DNA of 64,000 nucleotides from an uncultured Lachnospiraceae bacterium (GCA_944384155.1 CALWSG010000054.1:29672-93671), one strand, 5' to 3'; shown: positions 54,206-63,843, counted from the stretch's first letter. The notes: a model not told the origin generated them from the sequence alone. Numbers and translations are program-made.

Positions 54206-54464
54206 AGCTTATTTTTTCCATAATTTTAATTATATTATCATAATTTTCCGGAATATGAGGATAAATACAGTCTGTACAATCCTTGATAACACGTCCCTTA
54301 ATACTTATCTCCTTATACTTTCCGGGACATTTATAATGATACAGCGGACAATAGCAAAACAGGCAGTTAAAGCCGTCACCCCCGGTACTATGGCATGGAA
54401 AATATTCGCATTCAGTATTTTTAAAATATCTGGATGAATTACAATATTTCAACATCTTTTTCAT
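54174..54464 (-). CDS. Cys-rich small metal-binding protein (PF04071-like)
   Basis: 96 aa. Clusters CEYFPCH, NCLFCYCPLY, KCPGKY and DCTDCIYPH match the Cys-rich small domain found near cobalamin or CobW-type genes. Likely binds zinc. It overlaps the end of fabV by 26 bp and the next gene by 32 bp; starts at 54464 or 54455 are both possible, and no good ribosome-binding site is visible, so translational coupling is likely. Confidence 0.7.
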   Translation of the reverse strand: MKKMLKYCNSSRYFKNTECEYFPCHSTGGDGFNCLFCYCPLYHYKCPGKYKEISIKGRVIKDCTDCIYPHIPENYDNIIKIMEKISCGKENSRKEG

Positions 54465-55602
54465 AATCTACATTATCATATTTAAATCCAAACATATGGT
54501 AAAAATCTTCCCAATATCCTTCAACATCTGCCTCTCTAAGAATATTATCAGTGTTTATCTTATCCCATATGTCCATCACCTTTTTTTGAACATCCTCTCT
54601 CATTTCCCAGTCATCCATTCTTATCTGACCCATTTCATCAGTTTCCACCTTACCGCCAAAAAGCTTATCCCTAAATAAACGTGTCATTTGCTCTATGCAG
54701 CCCTCATGTATGTTCATTTCCTTCATAACCCTGTAAAGAATGGCAAAATATAAAGGAACTATAGGAATTGCACTGCTTGCCTGGGTTACAAGTGCCTTGT
54801 TTACAGATACATAGGCCTTTATTCCACTTTCCTTAAACATTTCATTTATCTTAAGTGATGAGTCATATAAATGCTTCTTTGCCATTCCTATTGTACCATT
54901 ATAATACACAGGATATGTAAGCTTTGGTCCTATGTATGAGTATGCCATTGTCACTGCATTGTCACTTATGGCATCTGCCTCCTTTAATGAGCTTATCCAA
55001 TCAATCCAGTCTTCTCCACCCATAACCTTTACTGTGGCATTTATCTCTTCCTCTGTTGCTGGTGTTATTGTTGCCTCCGACACTGTATTATCACTTAAAT
55101 TCCATGACTTATTTGTAAAATCCTCTGATGTCGTCTTAAGCACAGACTGATATGTAACTCCGTCCTCAGTAGTTCTCCTTGGTGCCGCAAGGCTGTACAC
55201 CACAAAATCAACCTTGCCCATGTCCTTCTTTATAATATCAATAACCTGATTTTTTATTTCTCTTGAAAATGCATCTCCGTTTACTGACTTTGCATAAAGC
55301 CCCTCATTATGTGCAAGCTCTTCAAATGCCCTTGTGTTATAAAATCCCGGAGAAGCCGTTCTCTTTCCGTTTGATTCCTTTTCAAACATAACACCTATGG
55401 TAGCTGCTCCACCGCCAAAGGCTGCCGTTATTCTTGATGCAAGACCGTATCCCGTAGATGCTCCTATAACAAGAACATTTTTTGGACAATTAATTTTCCC
55501 AAGCTTTTTAACGTATTCTATCTGTCTTTTTACGCTTTCCTTACAGCCCTCAGGATGAGCGGTGGTACATATAAATCCTTTAACCTTTGGTTCTACTATC
55601 AT
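54439..55602 (-). CDS. fabV: Enoyl-ACP / trans-2-enoyl-CoA reductase FabV
   Basis: 387 aa. NAD-binding VLVIGASTGYGLASRITAAFGGGAATIGV and VYSLAAPRR. The catalytic Tyr-x8-Lys is in YYNGTIGMAKK. FabV/Ter reduces enoyl-ACP or crotonyl-CoA with NADH; in Lachnospiraceae it may serve fatty-acid synthesis or butyrate formation, and the sequence alone cannot decide. First gene of a coupled three-gene set. Confidence 0.92.
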   Translation of the reverse strand: MIVEPKVKGFICTTAHPEGCKESVKRQIEYVKKLGKINCPKNVLVIGASTGYGLASRITAAFGGGAATIGVMFEKESNGKRTASPGFYNTRAFEELAHNEGLYAKSVNGDAFSREIKNQVIDIIKKDMGKVDFVVYSLAAPRRTTEDGVTYQSVLKTTSEDFTNKSWNLSDNTVSEATITPATEEEINATVKVMGGEDWIDWISSLKEADAISDNAVTMAYSYIGPKLTYPVYYNGTIGMAKKHLYDSSLKINEMFKESGIKAYVSVNKALVTQASSAIPIVPLYFAILYRVMKEMNIHEGCIEQMTRLFRDKLFGGKVETDEMGQIRMDDWEMREDVQKKVMDIWDKINTDNILREADVEGYWEDFYHMFGFKYDNVDYEKDVEIL

Positions 55603-55707
55603 TTATCTTTCCTCTTCTTTCTTAAATAAATCTTTTCAATTTTTCAATATATAAAGTTATATTAGCATATGTAACTGACTAATACAATATCAGATTGCTC
55701 TTATTCC

Positions 55708-56421
55708 CTATATATGTTCAAAGGTTTCACTGAAAAATCCCGAATCGGAAGGTACCTCACCTGCTGCATAAAGGTGACTCACATCTCCAAACTTTTTTAC
55801 CCTGAACGCAGCATTTCCTTTCTCTCTCTCCTCTGTGCAAACCTCTGTAACTGACGTTGGTGCTATAAAAAACTGCTGCCATAAAACCGGTGCCGATATT
55901 CCGAGAAGATGTGACAGCATAACAAATGTAACACCTAAATGACAGAATATTACTATAACATCCCTGTTGGGTCTGACTGCCTTATAGTAATTCTCACATC
56001 GTTCATAGCCATATTTACTAATAAGCTTATCAAGCCTGCCGGTTACAAGCTTATATTTTTCCTCTATTTCTCCTGTCTTCATAATGGGTGCTTTTACCCA
56101 GTTATCCTTGTCATACATAAGAGGCTCCCTTGTCCAGTAATCAGGCATAAAATCCCATGCTATTCTTTTGCCTCCTGTTTTCGGGTCCTTTATGGGATAG
56201 TAAAACTCCTGAAGCCAGTCACATATATGTGCCTGTCTTCCCATTTTTCTAAGGGAATAATCTGCCGTATCCCTTGCCCTTCCAAGGGGTGAACAGTAAA
56301 ATTCCTTTACCTCCCATTTTTTTACTCTCTCTGATAACAGTTCCGCTTCTACCCTGCCTTTTTCCGTAAGGGTATCATTTACATAATCCGGATCTCCATG
56401 GCGTATAAAAATTATCCTCAT
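55708..56421 (-). CDS. Histidine phosphatase family protein
   Basis: 237 aa. RHGDPDY at residues 6-12 with the catalytic His; second His in VIFCHLGVT; EKGRVEAELL and SPLGRARDT support the fold. Cytoplasmic. Distinct from the phosphatase at 5.5 kb in its longer middle insert. Substrate unknown. Confidence 0.85.
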   Translation of the reverse strand: MRIIFIRHGDPDYVNDTLTEKGRVEAELLSERVKKWEVKEFYCSPLGRARDTADYSLRKMGRQAHICDWLQEFYYPIKDPKTGGKRIAWDFMPDYWTREPLMYDKDNWVKAPIMKTGEIEEKYKLVTGRLDKLISKYGYERCENYYKAVRPNRDVIVIFCHLGVTFVMLSHLLGISAPVLWQQFFIAPTSVTEVCTEEREKGNAAFRVKKFGDVSHLYAAGEVPSDSGFFSETFEHI

Positions 56422-56455
56422 AAACCTTTTCCTTTCAAAGCTCTTATAATAAGCC

Positions 56456-57397
56456 TTAAACCATCTGAACTATAGGTTCTTTTAAAGGCGGTATTTTTTC
56501 TATCTTCTCCGCATACAGTACAGGTCCATTTCCGCCGTAATCACTTCTGTATTCCTCCACTATGGTAAATATCATATCTATGGTATCCCTGCTTTCAAGG
56601 TTTTTGGCTTCTCTTGACTTACATATTGCTCCCATAAATACAATATCATCTGCACAGCAGGTCATTGCCGGTCTTCCCGCCACAAAATAATTCTTTGCAA
56701 GCCCCGGCTCCTTCATTACCATTGTCTTTACATGAAGTCTTTTTCCTGCATACCTGTCTGTGTTGTCCCACATATCAAGGTACCATATGCCATAATCCTT
56801 TTCCCCTATCTCTATAATATCTGCCTTCATATCGTATGGCAAATCTTCATCTGTCATTGGAAGGTCTATCTCCCCTTCCTCATTTTCAAATACCACCTCA
56901 ATATTTGTATTAATTGCCTTTATGCTCATTTTGTAGCTGTTAAGCTTTTCCGTAGCGTGACAGCGGTTCATGATAAGCAGCTCTGAATTTCTAATCATAT
57001 CAGCAAACATTGACTTCATATTATTAAAGTATGTCTCAAAGGTTACTCCGTCAGCTATTGTCATCTGCTGGCGAATTTCCCAGTCACTTGGAAGCTGTAT
57101 ATTTTTGCAGTCCCACATACCGTTATATTCTATAAGAATACGCTCAGGATTATGCTTTTTATTAAGAGCATTCAAGGTATCAATGTTAAAATCCTCGTAA
57201 TCCTCTATTATCTCCATAACTGTATTGCTTTTCTTTAAAACCTCACTGTCATATTCCTCTGCACCCTCCTCACATACTATGAGAAGAGTTTTGTCATCCA
57301 TTTGAAAGTAATCCTGTCCCAGCGTAAAATTAATAAACTGTGTCTTTCCGCTTTCGAGAAAGCCGTATATTATAAATACCTGTTTCATATCATCCAT
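56456..57397 (-). CDS. G3E-like GTPase fused to a YcgQ/TIGR03943-like domain
   Basis: 313 aa. Walker A GFLESGKTQF is a G3E/CobW-type P-loop, but the metal motif CxCC is absent and the NKxD-like site reads MNRC. From about residue 190 the chain resembles the YcgQ (DUF1980) domain: NYFVAGRPAMTCCADDIVFMG. This fusion is unusual and suggests metal sensing or delivery. The ATG at 57397 has AGGAGG. The neighbour is a CobW-type His-rich protein. Confidence 0.75.
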   Translation of the reverse strand: MDDMKQVFIIYGFLESGKTQFINFTLGQDYFQMDDKTLLIVCEEGAEEYDSEVLKKSNTVMEIIEDYEDFNIDTLNALNKKHNPERILIEYNGMWDCKNIQLPSDWEIRQQMTIADGVTFETYFNNMKSMFADMIRNSELLIMNRCHATEKLNSYKMSIKAINTNIEVVFENEEGEIDLPMTDEDLPYDMKADIIEIGEKDYGIWYLDMWDNTDRYAGKRLHVKTMVMKEPGLAKNYFVAGRPAMTCCADDIVFMGAICKSREAKNLESRDTIDMIFTIVEEYRSDYGGNGPVLYAEKIEKIPPLKEPIVQMV

Positions 57398-57426
57398 TTT
57401 TTGCCTCCTAATGCCTTAAGCAGGAG

Positions 57427-58530
57427 CTATTCCCCTAAAAATATATTTTTCAGCTCTTCCTCTGTATAACCTGAAGCAATTACACATACCTTCCCTATAT
57501 AGTCAGGTGTTCCGTATCTTAAATCAAACTGTCCCGGAACATAGTCAAAATACAGCCACTGCTCATTATTTTCTGCCTTTACCATACCCTTAGAGCGAAG
57601 TATTTCACCCTTTGTTTCTCTTTCAAATCTTTCAAATATAGACTTAAGCTTTTCCTCATTAAAGGCAACGGAAGTTTCTGTTCCCCAGCTTGTAAACACA
57701 TCATCTGCATGATGATGTCCATGGTCATGACAGCATTCTCCGTCATCATGGTGGTGATGATGTTCATGGCAGCATTCCCCGTCATCATGGTGGTGATGTC
57801 CATGAGAGCATTCCCCGTCATCATGGTGATGATGTTCATGGCAGCATTCCCCGTCGTCATGGTGGTGATGTCCTTGACAGCACTCTCCATCCCCGTGATG
57901 ATGTTCTTCAGCCTTTAACATATCCGCCACACTGTTATTATTCATAAGTGCTGACTCTATTGCCTTTGTCTCAAGCTTTTCCACAGGTGTTGTGACAACT
58001 GCCCCATATGGATTATGCTCCTTAATAAGTGACAGTGCTTCCTCAACCTTTTCCTCCTTTGCTATATCTGTTCTGCTGAAAAATATTGTGTTTGCATTTT
58101 CTATCTGATTGAGATAAAACTCTCCGAAATTTTTCATATACATTTTGCATTTTGTCACATCTATTACAACTGCCTTATATGCTATTTCCATATTCAGCTC
58201 ATTTTTTACTCTTTCCACAGCCTTTACAACATCTGAGAGCTTTCCTACACCTGACGGCTCTATTATTATACGGTCAGGATTATATGTCTTAACCACCTCT
58301 TTTAAGGATTCGCTGAAATCTCCCACCAAAGAACAGCATATACAGCCTGAATTCATCTCCTTTATTTCAATTCCCGACTCCTTCAGAAAGCCTCCGTCAA
58401 TACCTATTTCTCCAAACTCATTTTCTATCAAAACAACATTTTCTCCTGCGTATACGGTTTTTAAAAGCTTTTGTATAAGTGTAGTTTTTCCCGCTCCCAA
58501 AAAACCGGAAATTATATCTACTTTTACCAT
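57427..58530 (-). CDS. CobW/ZNG1-type G3E GTPase with His/Asp/Cys repeat
   Basis: 367 aa. Walker A GFLGAGKTTL, the GCICC metal motif (63-66), a Walker-B-like IIIEPSGVG and a CobW C-terminal domain. Between the domains (about residues 208-274) there is a tandem repeat of DGECC[HQ]-HHHHD units, five or more copies, a strong metal buffer. Such proteins insert zinc or cobalt into target enzymes. A promoter is visible upstream and the YcgQ-like fusion is next in the unit. Confidence 0.92.
   Translation of the reverse strand: MVKVDIISGFLGAGKTTLIQKLLKTVYAGENVVLIENEFGEIGIDGGFLKESGIEIKEMNSGCICCSLVGDFSESLKEVVKTYNPDRIIIEPSGVGKLSDVVKAVERVKNELNMEIAYKAVVIDVTKCKMYMKNFGEFYLNQIENANTIFFSRTDIAKEEKVEEALSLIKEHNPYGAVVTTPVEKLETKAIESALMNNNSVADMLKAEEHHHGDGECCQGHHHHDDGECCHEHHHHDDGECSHGHHHHDDGECCHEHHHHHDDGECCHDHGHHHADDVFTSWGTETSVAFNEEKLKSIFERFERETKGEILRSKGMVKAENNEQWLYFDYVPGQFDLRYGTPDYIGKVCVIASGYTEEELKNIFLGE
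57707..57905 (-). repeat. His-rich coding tandem repeat
   Basis: About five 36-39-bp units of the pattern GAC-GGG-GAA-TG(C/T)-TG(T/C)-CAT plus His codons lie inside the CobW-type gene. Unit number may vary between strains. Confidence 0.8.
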
Positions 58531-58584
58531 TTTATATCATATCCTTCCTCATAAATTAGACCGTTACTAACCTGTCAACTTAAT

Positions 58585-58613
58585 ATTTTAGCATTATTTA
58601 ATTTGTCTTTCAA
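58585..58613 (-). promoter_or_regulatory. Promoter of the CobW-type gene
   Basis: Minus strand TTGAAA (58613-58608), 17-bp spacer, TAAAAT (58590-58585). No convincing Zur box was found near it. Confidence 0.65.
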
Positions 58614-58663
58614 GAATTTTTTTATTGAGTTTTTATTGGATTTGCATTGAATATGACAGATTT

Positions 58664-59344
58664 TTAATCCTTATATTTTTCCATAGCCCTTTCTTTAAAG
58701 TTGTTTAACTTCCTCAACGCTTCTTCATCTAAAGCAAAAAATTCATTGTCCTTTACAGTTTTATACTGAACGCTCTTCCCAACCGAATACATAAGTGATT
58801 CATCAGGCTCTAAAATAATATTTTCACTGCTTTCATAATTAAAAATAGGTGTAAGTGTAGTATATGCAGTCATATATGTACTCAGATTATCGTCCCACAT
58901 AACATTTATCTTTTTTGATAAAAATACTAAATACTCATTATCCTTTTTCATAAAATTAACAAACCCCGTATTCATGCTTACCAAATCTGATTCAGTGCGG
59001 AATACCACCCAATTTTCAGAGGTAATATAAATGTCCTCCCCTTCTTTTATGTTATCACCGGAAAATACTTTTTCCACAGAAACCAGCTGCCTTCTTCCCC
59101 CAAACAAATAGTCCGTTTCTCCATATGCTTTTACCTTTAATACTATTGGAGCAAAATAAATCATATCCTCTGCCTGTTCTATAAGAATCTCCGCGGTCTT
59201 GCCGCTTACGCCTGCTACATATATTTCGTCCGTCAATTCAGGATTTTTTTCAATGTCCATATATGTTCCCCTTATTACAATTCCTGCTGCTAAAGCTATT
59301 GCCACAGCTACGGCAGATATTATAATTATAATCTTTCTAATCAC
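58664..59344 (-). CDS. Membrane-anchored protein of an ABC operon, unknown
   Basis: 226 aa. One N-terminal hydrophobic helix (IIIIISAVAVAIALAAGIVI), then an extracellular domain. The GTG start overlaps the ATPase stop (TAGTG) with GGAGG at 7 bp. Fourth cistron of the exporter operon; probably an accessory for the transported substrate. Not recognised as a known immunity protein. Confidence 0.65.
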   Translation of the reverse strand: MIRKIIIIISAVAVAIALAAGIVIRGTYMDIEKNPELTDEIYVAGVSGKTAEILIEQAEDMIYFAPIVLKVKAYGETDYLFGGRRQLVSVEKVFSGDNIKEGEDIYITSENWVVFRTESDLVSMNTGFVNFMKKDNEYLVFLSKKINVMWDDNLSTYMTAYTTLTPIFNYESSENIILEPDESLMYSVGKSVQYKTVKDNEFFALDEEALRKLNNFKERAMEKYKD

Positions 59345-59985
59345 TAATGTTCCTCCACTGAAATTATTTTTCCGTTATCCATGTGATATACTTTATCTGC
59401 TAAAATTTCTATATCCTCTTTATTATGGCTTGCAATCAGAACTATTGCCCCTCTTTCCTTTTCTTCTATTATTACTTTTCTTATTTCTTCTACTCCCTCA
59501 GCATCAAGTGCATTTGTAGGTTCATCCAAAAATAATACATCCGGCTTTTCCATTATTGACTGTGCTATAACTATCCTCTGCTTCATACCAAGAGAATATT
59601 TTCTATAACTTCTCTTATCTTCAGGATTCAGTCCCACTCTTTCTATGGCTTTTTTTATATCATTATCACTGATTTTACTTTTTAATTTGGACAATATTTT
59701 TAAATTTTTAAATCCTGTGAATTCCTGATACAACCCTGCATTTTCCAAAACAATACCTGCATTTGGCAAAACTGTCATATCTATTCCCAACACCTTATTA
59801 TCAAGAATAACCCTACCCTTATCTATTTTCATAAGACCTGAAACTGCACGAAAAAGCATAGTCTTACCACAGCCGTTTCTTCCAACAAATCCATATATAT
59901 GTCCCGATTCCATCCTTAAATTAATATCACTTAATATAACTTTTCCTCTTATTTTTTTTGATACCTTATCCACTTCAAGTATCAT
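59344..59985 (-). CDS. ABC transporter ATP-binding protein
   Basis: 213 aa. Walker A GRNGCGKTM, signature YSLGMKQRI, Walker B LFLDEPTNALD. The signature is of the export type with LG-M (bacteriocin/antibiotic exporters). It is next to two membrane genes, and its ATG follows GGAGG by 8 bp. Confidence 0.88.
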   Translation of the reverse strand: MILEVDKVSKKIRGKVILSDINLRMESGHIYGFVGRNGCGKTMLFRAVSGLMKIDKGRVILDNKVLGIDMTVLPNAGIVLENAGLYQEFTGFKNLKILSKLKSKISDNDIKKAIERVGLNPEDKRSYRKYSLGMKQRIVIAQSIMEKPDVLFLDEPTNALDAEGVEEIRKVIIEEKERGAIVLIASHNKEDIEILADKVYHMDNGKIISVEEH

Positions 59986-59986
59986 C

Positions 59987-60799
59987 CTAAATACCTCCTA
60001 TTTCCCTATTTTCATCTATTATATCTTGTCTTTTCACCAGCTCCATTCCAAGCACAACAAAAAATATTGCTAAAACACACAATATGGCAACCGTTTCATT
60101 AAAATCATAAATTATATGGAATATGTTAATCTTATTATTTACATTTTCAAAAAGACTGCTATGCCATTTAAAGACAAGACCTGACAACGGATTAAGTTTA
60201 AGCCAAATATCATTAATCAGTAATTGGGAACCGTCCATTGAAACATATTTTTCATAAATATTAAACATCCCTAAAAACAAAATCTGAACTCCAATAACTG
60301 AAACATACGCAAACACACTTCCAAGTTTCAGGGCAATACAATTTATAATAAGGCATGTAACAAACAGCCACATTGAATAAATAATAACATAGTACAAAAC
60401 AAGAACTATTCCGCACATATCAATCTTAAAATCAGAAATAAATATTAAAATTATCATTGAGAATATCAATATGGCTGTTTGATATAAATGTGAAAACCCC
60501 AATAACTTAAAAGTTTCTTTTAAAAACCAGCTCTTTCTGTTATCACATCTTATAAAAAAATATATACCGGTTACGCAGAAATGCCTGTATATATACATTC
60601 CAAATACCATTTGAAACAAAAATACAGGTATAAGGTCTATTGCCATATCAAGTACTGCTCCCACAAAAAAATCGGCATTATCAAATGCAAGTTTGAGAAC
60701 CAAATCTGACAAATATATATCTTCTTCAACTCCGCTAAAATTAAATATTTTAATCCCAGACCATATAAATGCAATAATTAAACATAATAATATATACAA
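59987..60799 (-). CDS. ABC-2-type permease, second subunit
   Basis: 270 aa, about six hydrophobic helices, TTG start at 60799 after AAGGTG. Sparse sequence conservation. Forms the channel with the neighbouring permease and ATPase. Start codon TTG is uncommon in this window. Confidence 0.7.
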   Translation of the reverse strand: MYILLCLIIAFIWSGIKIFNFSGVEEDIYLSDLVLKLAFDNADFFVGAVLDMAIDLIPVFLFQMVFGMYIYRHFCVTGIYFFIRCDNRKSWFLKETFKLLGFSHLYQTAILIFSMIILIFISDFKIDMCGIVLVLYYVIIYSMWLFVTCLIINCIALKLGSVFAYVSVIGVQILFLGMFNIYEKYVSMDGSQLLINDIWLKLNPLSGLVFKWHSSLFENVNNKINIFHIIYDFNETVAILCVLAIFFVVLGMELVKRQDIIDENREIGGI

Positions 60800-60800
60800 T

Positions 60801-61631
60801 CTATATCACCTTACAAGTTTTGCTTTTTATGCACACAATTATAAGCGACAATAAAAATACGCTTCCTATTATACATGCATATGCTATACCATTTTTATTA
60901 GCACTGTCAAAAAATCGCAAATAATAGTAATAGTTTGTGCTTACATCTGTATGCAAATTTTCTGTTATAATATTCAAACCACATGTAAATAAATATGCAG
61001 GAAGAAATAAAAATGCCTTCATACTGCTCTTTATAAACATAGATAATGATAATGTAAACACTGCAAAGGTTCCTGCAACTGCACCAAAAACACAAACAAA
61101 CAGACAATAATATAAATATGGATGTGTTATATATAAGTCAGACAAAAAATATTTATCTACCATATTCATATAATTGCTGCTGATTTCACTTATATTAAAT
61201 GGATTTCCTCTCGCCTCCATAGTAAAAGCAATATTATTTAACAACATTTCTATAAATAGAGGCAGTACAAAAACAATAAAAGTAGATAAAAATACAGCAA
61301 TAAATTTGCCTATGTAATACTTTATTTTACTAACTCTCATAGAGATGTACACAATTTCTCTCGTTTCAATATCTCTCACAAATGAAAAACCAGCCGGAAG
61401 CACAAGCATAAAAGGTAAATATTGAATTAACATTATATTATAATCTTCATTTGTTGCTTCAAGAATGGATAAACGCAGAGGATTGACTATTTCAAATATA
61501 TAACAACCTTTATATTGGCTTAAATTATGAAAATAATTTATAAGTACAAATGTAAGAAGTATCATAAAAACAATATATGGTGAACTTCTTTGAAAAATAG
61601 CATACATTTGGGTTTTTACTGACTTTACCAT
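60801..61631 (-). CDS. ABC-2-type permease, first subunit
   Basis: 276 aa, six predicted helices. The ATG at 61631 is 7 bp inside the preceding small frame, and AGGA lies before it. First long gene of the exporter operon. No specific family named. Confidence 0.7.
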   Translation of the reverse strand: MVKSVKTQMYAIFQRSSPYIVFMILLTFVLINYFHNLSQYKGCYIFEIVNPLRLSILEATNEDYNIMLIQYLPFMLVLPAGFSFVRDIETREIVYISMRVSKIKYYIGKFIAVFLSTFIVFVLPLFIEMLLNNIAFTMEARGNPFNISEISSNYMNMVDKYFLSDLYITHPYLYYCLFVCVFGAVAGTFAVFTLSLSMFIKSSMKAFLFLPAYLFTCGLNIITENLHTDVSTNYYYYLRFFDSANKNGIAYACIIGSVFLLSLIIVCIKSKTCKVI

Positions 61632-61687
61632 TTAATTTCCTGCCTTCCAAAACTTTTAATGAAAAAAAATTTTTTTAAATTCTTCAT
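61625..61687 (-). CDS. 20-codon leader ORF of the ABC operon
   Basis: ATG at 61687 with AGGAGG 10 bp upstream encodes MKNLKKFFFIKSFGRQEIKW and stops at 61625, 7 bp into the permease gene. It is basic and hydrophobic. It may be a translational coupler, a leader peptide or a small exported peptide. Confidence 0.45.
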   Translation of the reverse strand: MKNLKKFFFIKSFGRQEIKW

Positions 61688-61726
61688 AACAATATAACCT
61701 CCTAAATAAAAAATTTACTACTACTT

Positions 61727-61753
61727 CGCTAACGAACAACTTATTCCTTAGCG
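61727..61753 (-). promoter_or_regulatory. Inverted repeat at the start of the ABC operon transcript
   Basis: CGCTAAGGAA and TTCGTTAGCG (9 of 10 complementary) separated by 7 bp, 5 bp after the -10. Position and symmetry fit a repressor operator. Confidence 0.6.
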
Positions 61754-61758
61754 TGTAA

Positions 61759-61787
61759 ATAATAACATTTTTTAATTATTTTGGCAA
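61759..61787 (-). promoter_or_regulatory. Promoter of the ABC operon
   Basis: Minus strand TTGCCA (61787-61782), 17-bp spacer, TATTAT (61764-61759). The -35 region is a direct repeat (TTGCCAAAATA twice). Confidence 0.75.
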
Positions 61788-61841
61788 TATTTTGGCAATT
61801 TTAGCACGAAATAGTGCAAAATTTAAATATAAGCTAATTTT

Positions 61842-62465
61842 TTATATACATCTCATACCACAGCAGCAGTTGCATAACAAATTAGCCATGCAGCATTTCA
61901 TGCAAATATCTCCTGCCGGCTCTGTTCCTCCGTATGACGCACTTCTTCCGGTATACCACTCGGCACCTGAATTTAAGCTGAAATAAAACTGCTGAAACTC
62001 CATATTATCAGGCTCCATTTTTACCGCTGCCTCTGCGTGCTGTTTTGCTATCACGTTATTACCTACACCAAGATTTGCCCTGGCACTTAAGTAATACCAC
62101 AGTCCATTCCTGTTTTTTACCTCCATAAGAACATGAAGAGCCTGCTCCCAGTATCCTGTATTTATGTAATCTATTGCTGCCTTTAAATACTTTTCGTCCT
62201 CACCGGCATCACCTGTTTTAGTGCCGGTTCTGCCTCCGTAAAAATCACCAAAGCCGCCATTTGTTCCATACCTTCCGCTTTTTATTTTCTGAATCTCATC
62301 ATACGCCTGCTGTACTTCCTTAAATTTTTCCTCTGCCTGCTTTTTATTAGGATTATTTACGTTGGCATCAGGATGATATTTTCTGCTTAACCTTCTATAT
62401 GCTTTTTTTATTTCATCATCAGAAGCATTTTCCGACACTCCTAATACCTTATACGGATTTGTCAT
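61842..62465 (-). CDS. DnaJ-domain protein with Cys-rich C-terminus
   Basis: 207 aa. J domain with the HPD in KYHPDAN (about residues 30-36), a Gly-rich linker, two helical TPR-like repeats and a C-terminal Cys cluster ([16 protein letters not shown]). J domains stimulate DnaK. It overlaps DUF5685 by 17 bp. Confidence 0.85.
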   Translation of the reverse strand: MTNPYKVLGVSENASDDEIKKAYRRLSRKYHPDANVNNPNKKQAEEKFKEVQQAYDEIQKIKSGRYGTNGGFGDFYGGRTGTKTGDAGEDEKYLKAAIDYINTGYWEQALHVLMEVKNRNGLWYYLSARANLGVGNNVIAKQHAEAAVKMEPDNMEFQQFYFSLNSGAEWYTGRSASYGGTEPAGDICMKCCMANLLCNCCCGMRCI

Positions 62466-63312
62466 GTTTCCTCCTTATGCCCTCCTTGCTGGCATATCTG
62501 TCTTTCTTTATTTTTTCATATTTTACCCATACTCCCGAATACAATATATTTCTTAAAAGCTCTGCATTTTTTATAACCGGCAGTTTTTCAAATTCACTTG
62601 AACATTCTGTCATCATCATAAGAAGAATGTCTTCTGCCTTCCTTTCAAAATCACTGCTTCCATACATTTTCATAAAGGGATTGTAATTTTTATTTTTTAT
62701 ATCTTCATAAATATCCTCATATGCATCCATAAGATAAATAAACTTCCCAAGGTAGAAACCCATTCTCCTTAAATACGTCTCCCACTCATCATTTTTATAT
62801 ACAAACACCTCACCCATAACTTTTCCAAATAAACCTGACATATAATCTATATTATAATTATTTATTTTTTCTCCTCTGTCAAGCTCCTCCATATACGCCT
62901 CTATAAGCTTTACTTTATCAAAATACTTTATTTTTACTGCCCTGTAAGCACTGTCTAAGATAACTGTTAAAAACCCTCCTGCCGGGTTTTTGTCATCACG
63001 CCAATCATCCCTGCCCTTATAATATGCCATAAGCACAGACATATCTGCCACATACTCTGCCATACAGTTTTTTGCCGCAAAGGGCTTATGTACCGGGTGA
63101 AATATACAATTTTCCTTTCTGATTAAAGTTTTTGGCTCATATAGTCCGGTAAGCAAAATATATAGAAATGTCATATCATAGGAAAGAGTTAGTCTTGATA
63201 TATTTCCGCTGCATCTCTTAAGCTCCTTGCAAAGACCGCAGTAATAGCTTCTGTATGCATCAAATTCCTTTATTTTTAATTCAGGCTTATTTACTATAAT
63301 ATAGCCGTACAT
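62449..63312 (-). CDS. DUF5685 family protein
   Basis: 287 aa. Conserved [11 protein letters not shown] near the N-terminus and HPVHKPFAA; mostly helical. Found next to DnaJ-domain proteins in clostridia. Function unknown. The ATG at 63312 follows GAGGAG; a start 21 bp earlier does not have one. Confidence 0.82.
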   Translation of the reverse strand: MYGYIIVNKPELKIKEFDAYRSYYCGLCKELKRCSGNISRLTLSYDMTFLYILLTGLYEPKTLIRKENCIFHPVHKPFAAKNCMAEYVADMSVLMAYYKGRDDWRDDKNPAGGFLTVILDSAYRAVKIKYFDKVKLIEAYMEELDRGEKINNYNIDYMSGLFGKVMGEVFVYKNDEWETYLRRMGFYLGKFIYLMDAYEDIYEDIKNKNYNPFMKMYGSSDFERKAEDILLMMMTECSSEFEKLPVIKNAELLRNILYSGVWVKYEKIKKDRYASKEGIRRKHDKSV

Positions 63313-63358
63313 ATTTCTCCTCATTTCTGCCATATCCTTGGCATAATTAAGCTTACTG

Positions 63359-63742
63359 TCAACTGTTTTTCAAAAACTTAGTTCTGCATTTTGGGCAGGT
63401 AATTTCTATATGCCCTTTTCCTCTTGGTATTCTTATTTTCTGTCTGCAATTAGGACATTTATATATGTGGTGTGTCTTTCTCATTGCCATTGTTTTAGGA
63501 AAATTCTTCACACCTTTTTTCCATTTCTCATATGCCTGAAGCTCCTTGTATCTTTTTTGTGTATTTCTTGAAAATACTCTGTAATATGAATATACAACAA
63601 GGACAAGGCTTACAAAATAAAAAAGACCTCTGAACATAAATATTGATAATATGCATAATACCAATGCTACATATATCATAAACCTTGATAAATTGTCAAC
63701 TCCGTATCTTCCGTACATCCATCTTCTTATTTTTTCACTCAT
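63359..63742 (-). CDS. Membrane protein with C-terminal zinc ribbon
   Basis: 127 aa. Two hydrophobic helices (about 20-37 and 41-56) lead to a basic region and a zinc ribbon, CPNC...CPKC. The ATG at 63742 has GAGGAG. It precedes DUF5685 and DnaJ in the same direction. Confidence 0.72.
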   Translation of the reverse strand: MSEKIRRWMYGRYGVDNLSRFMIYVALVLCILSIFMFRGLFYFVSLVLVVYSYYRVFSRNTQKRYKELQAYEKWKKGVKNFPKTMAMRKTHHIYKCPNCRQKIRIPRGKGHIEITCPKCRTKFLKNS

Positions 63743-63843
63743 ATATGCTCCTCTTTTCTTAGTATAATTGCTTTGTATTATATAATTAAATTGTGAAGGA
63801 ACTATGGGAAAATTATAAAAATTCAATTAATAACAAAATATAC

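Noticed and set aside
57707..57905. CRISPR-like repeats
   Set aside because: The units are in-frame codons for His, Asp, Glu and Cys in a CobW-type protein, without spacers.
58556..58570. TTAG-N7-CTAA as a Zur or Fur box before the CobW-type gene
   Set aside because: Only 4-bp arms and no match to known Firmicute Zur boxes.
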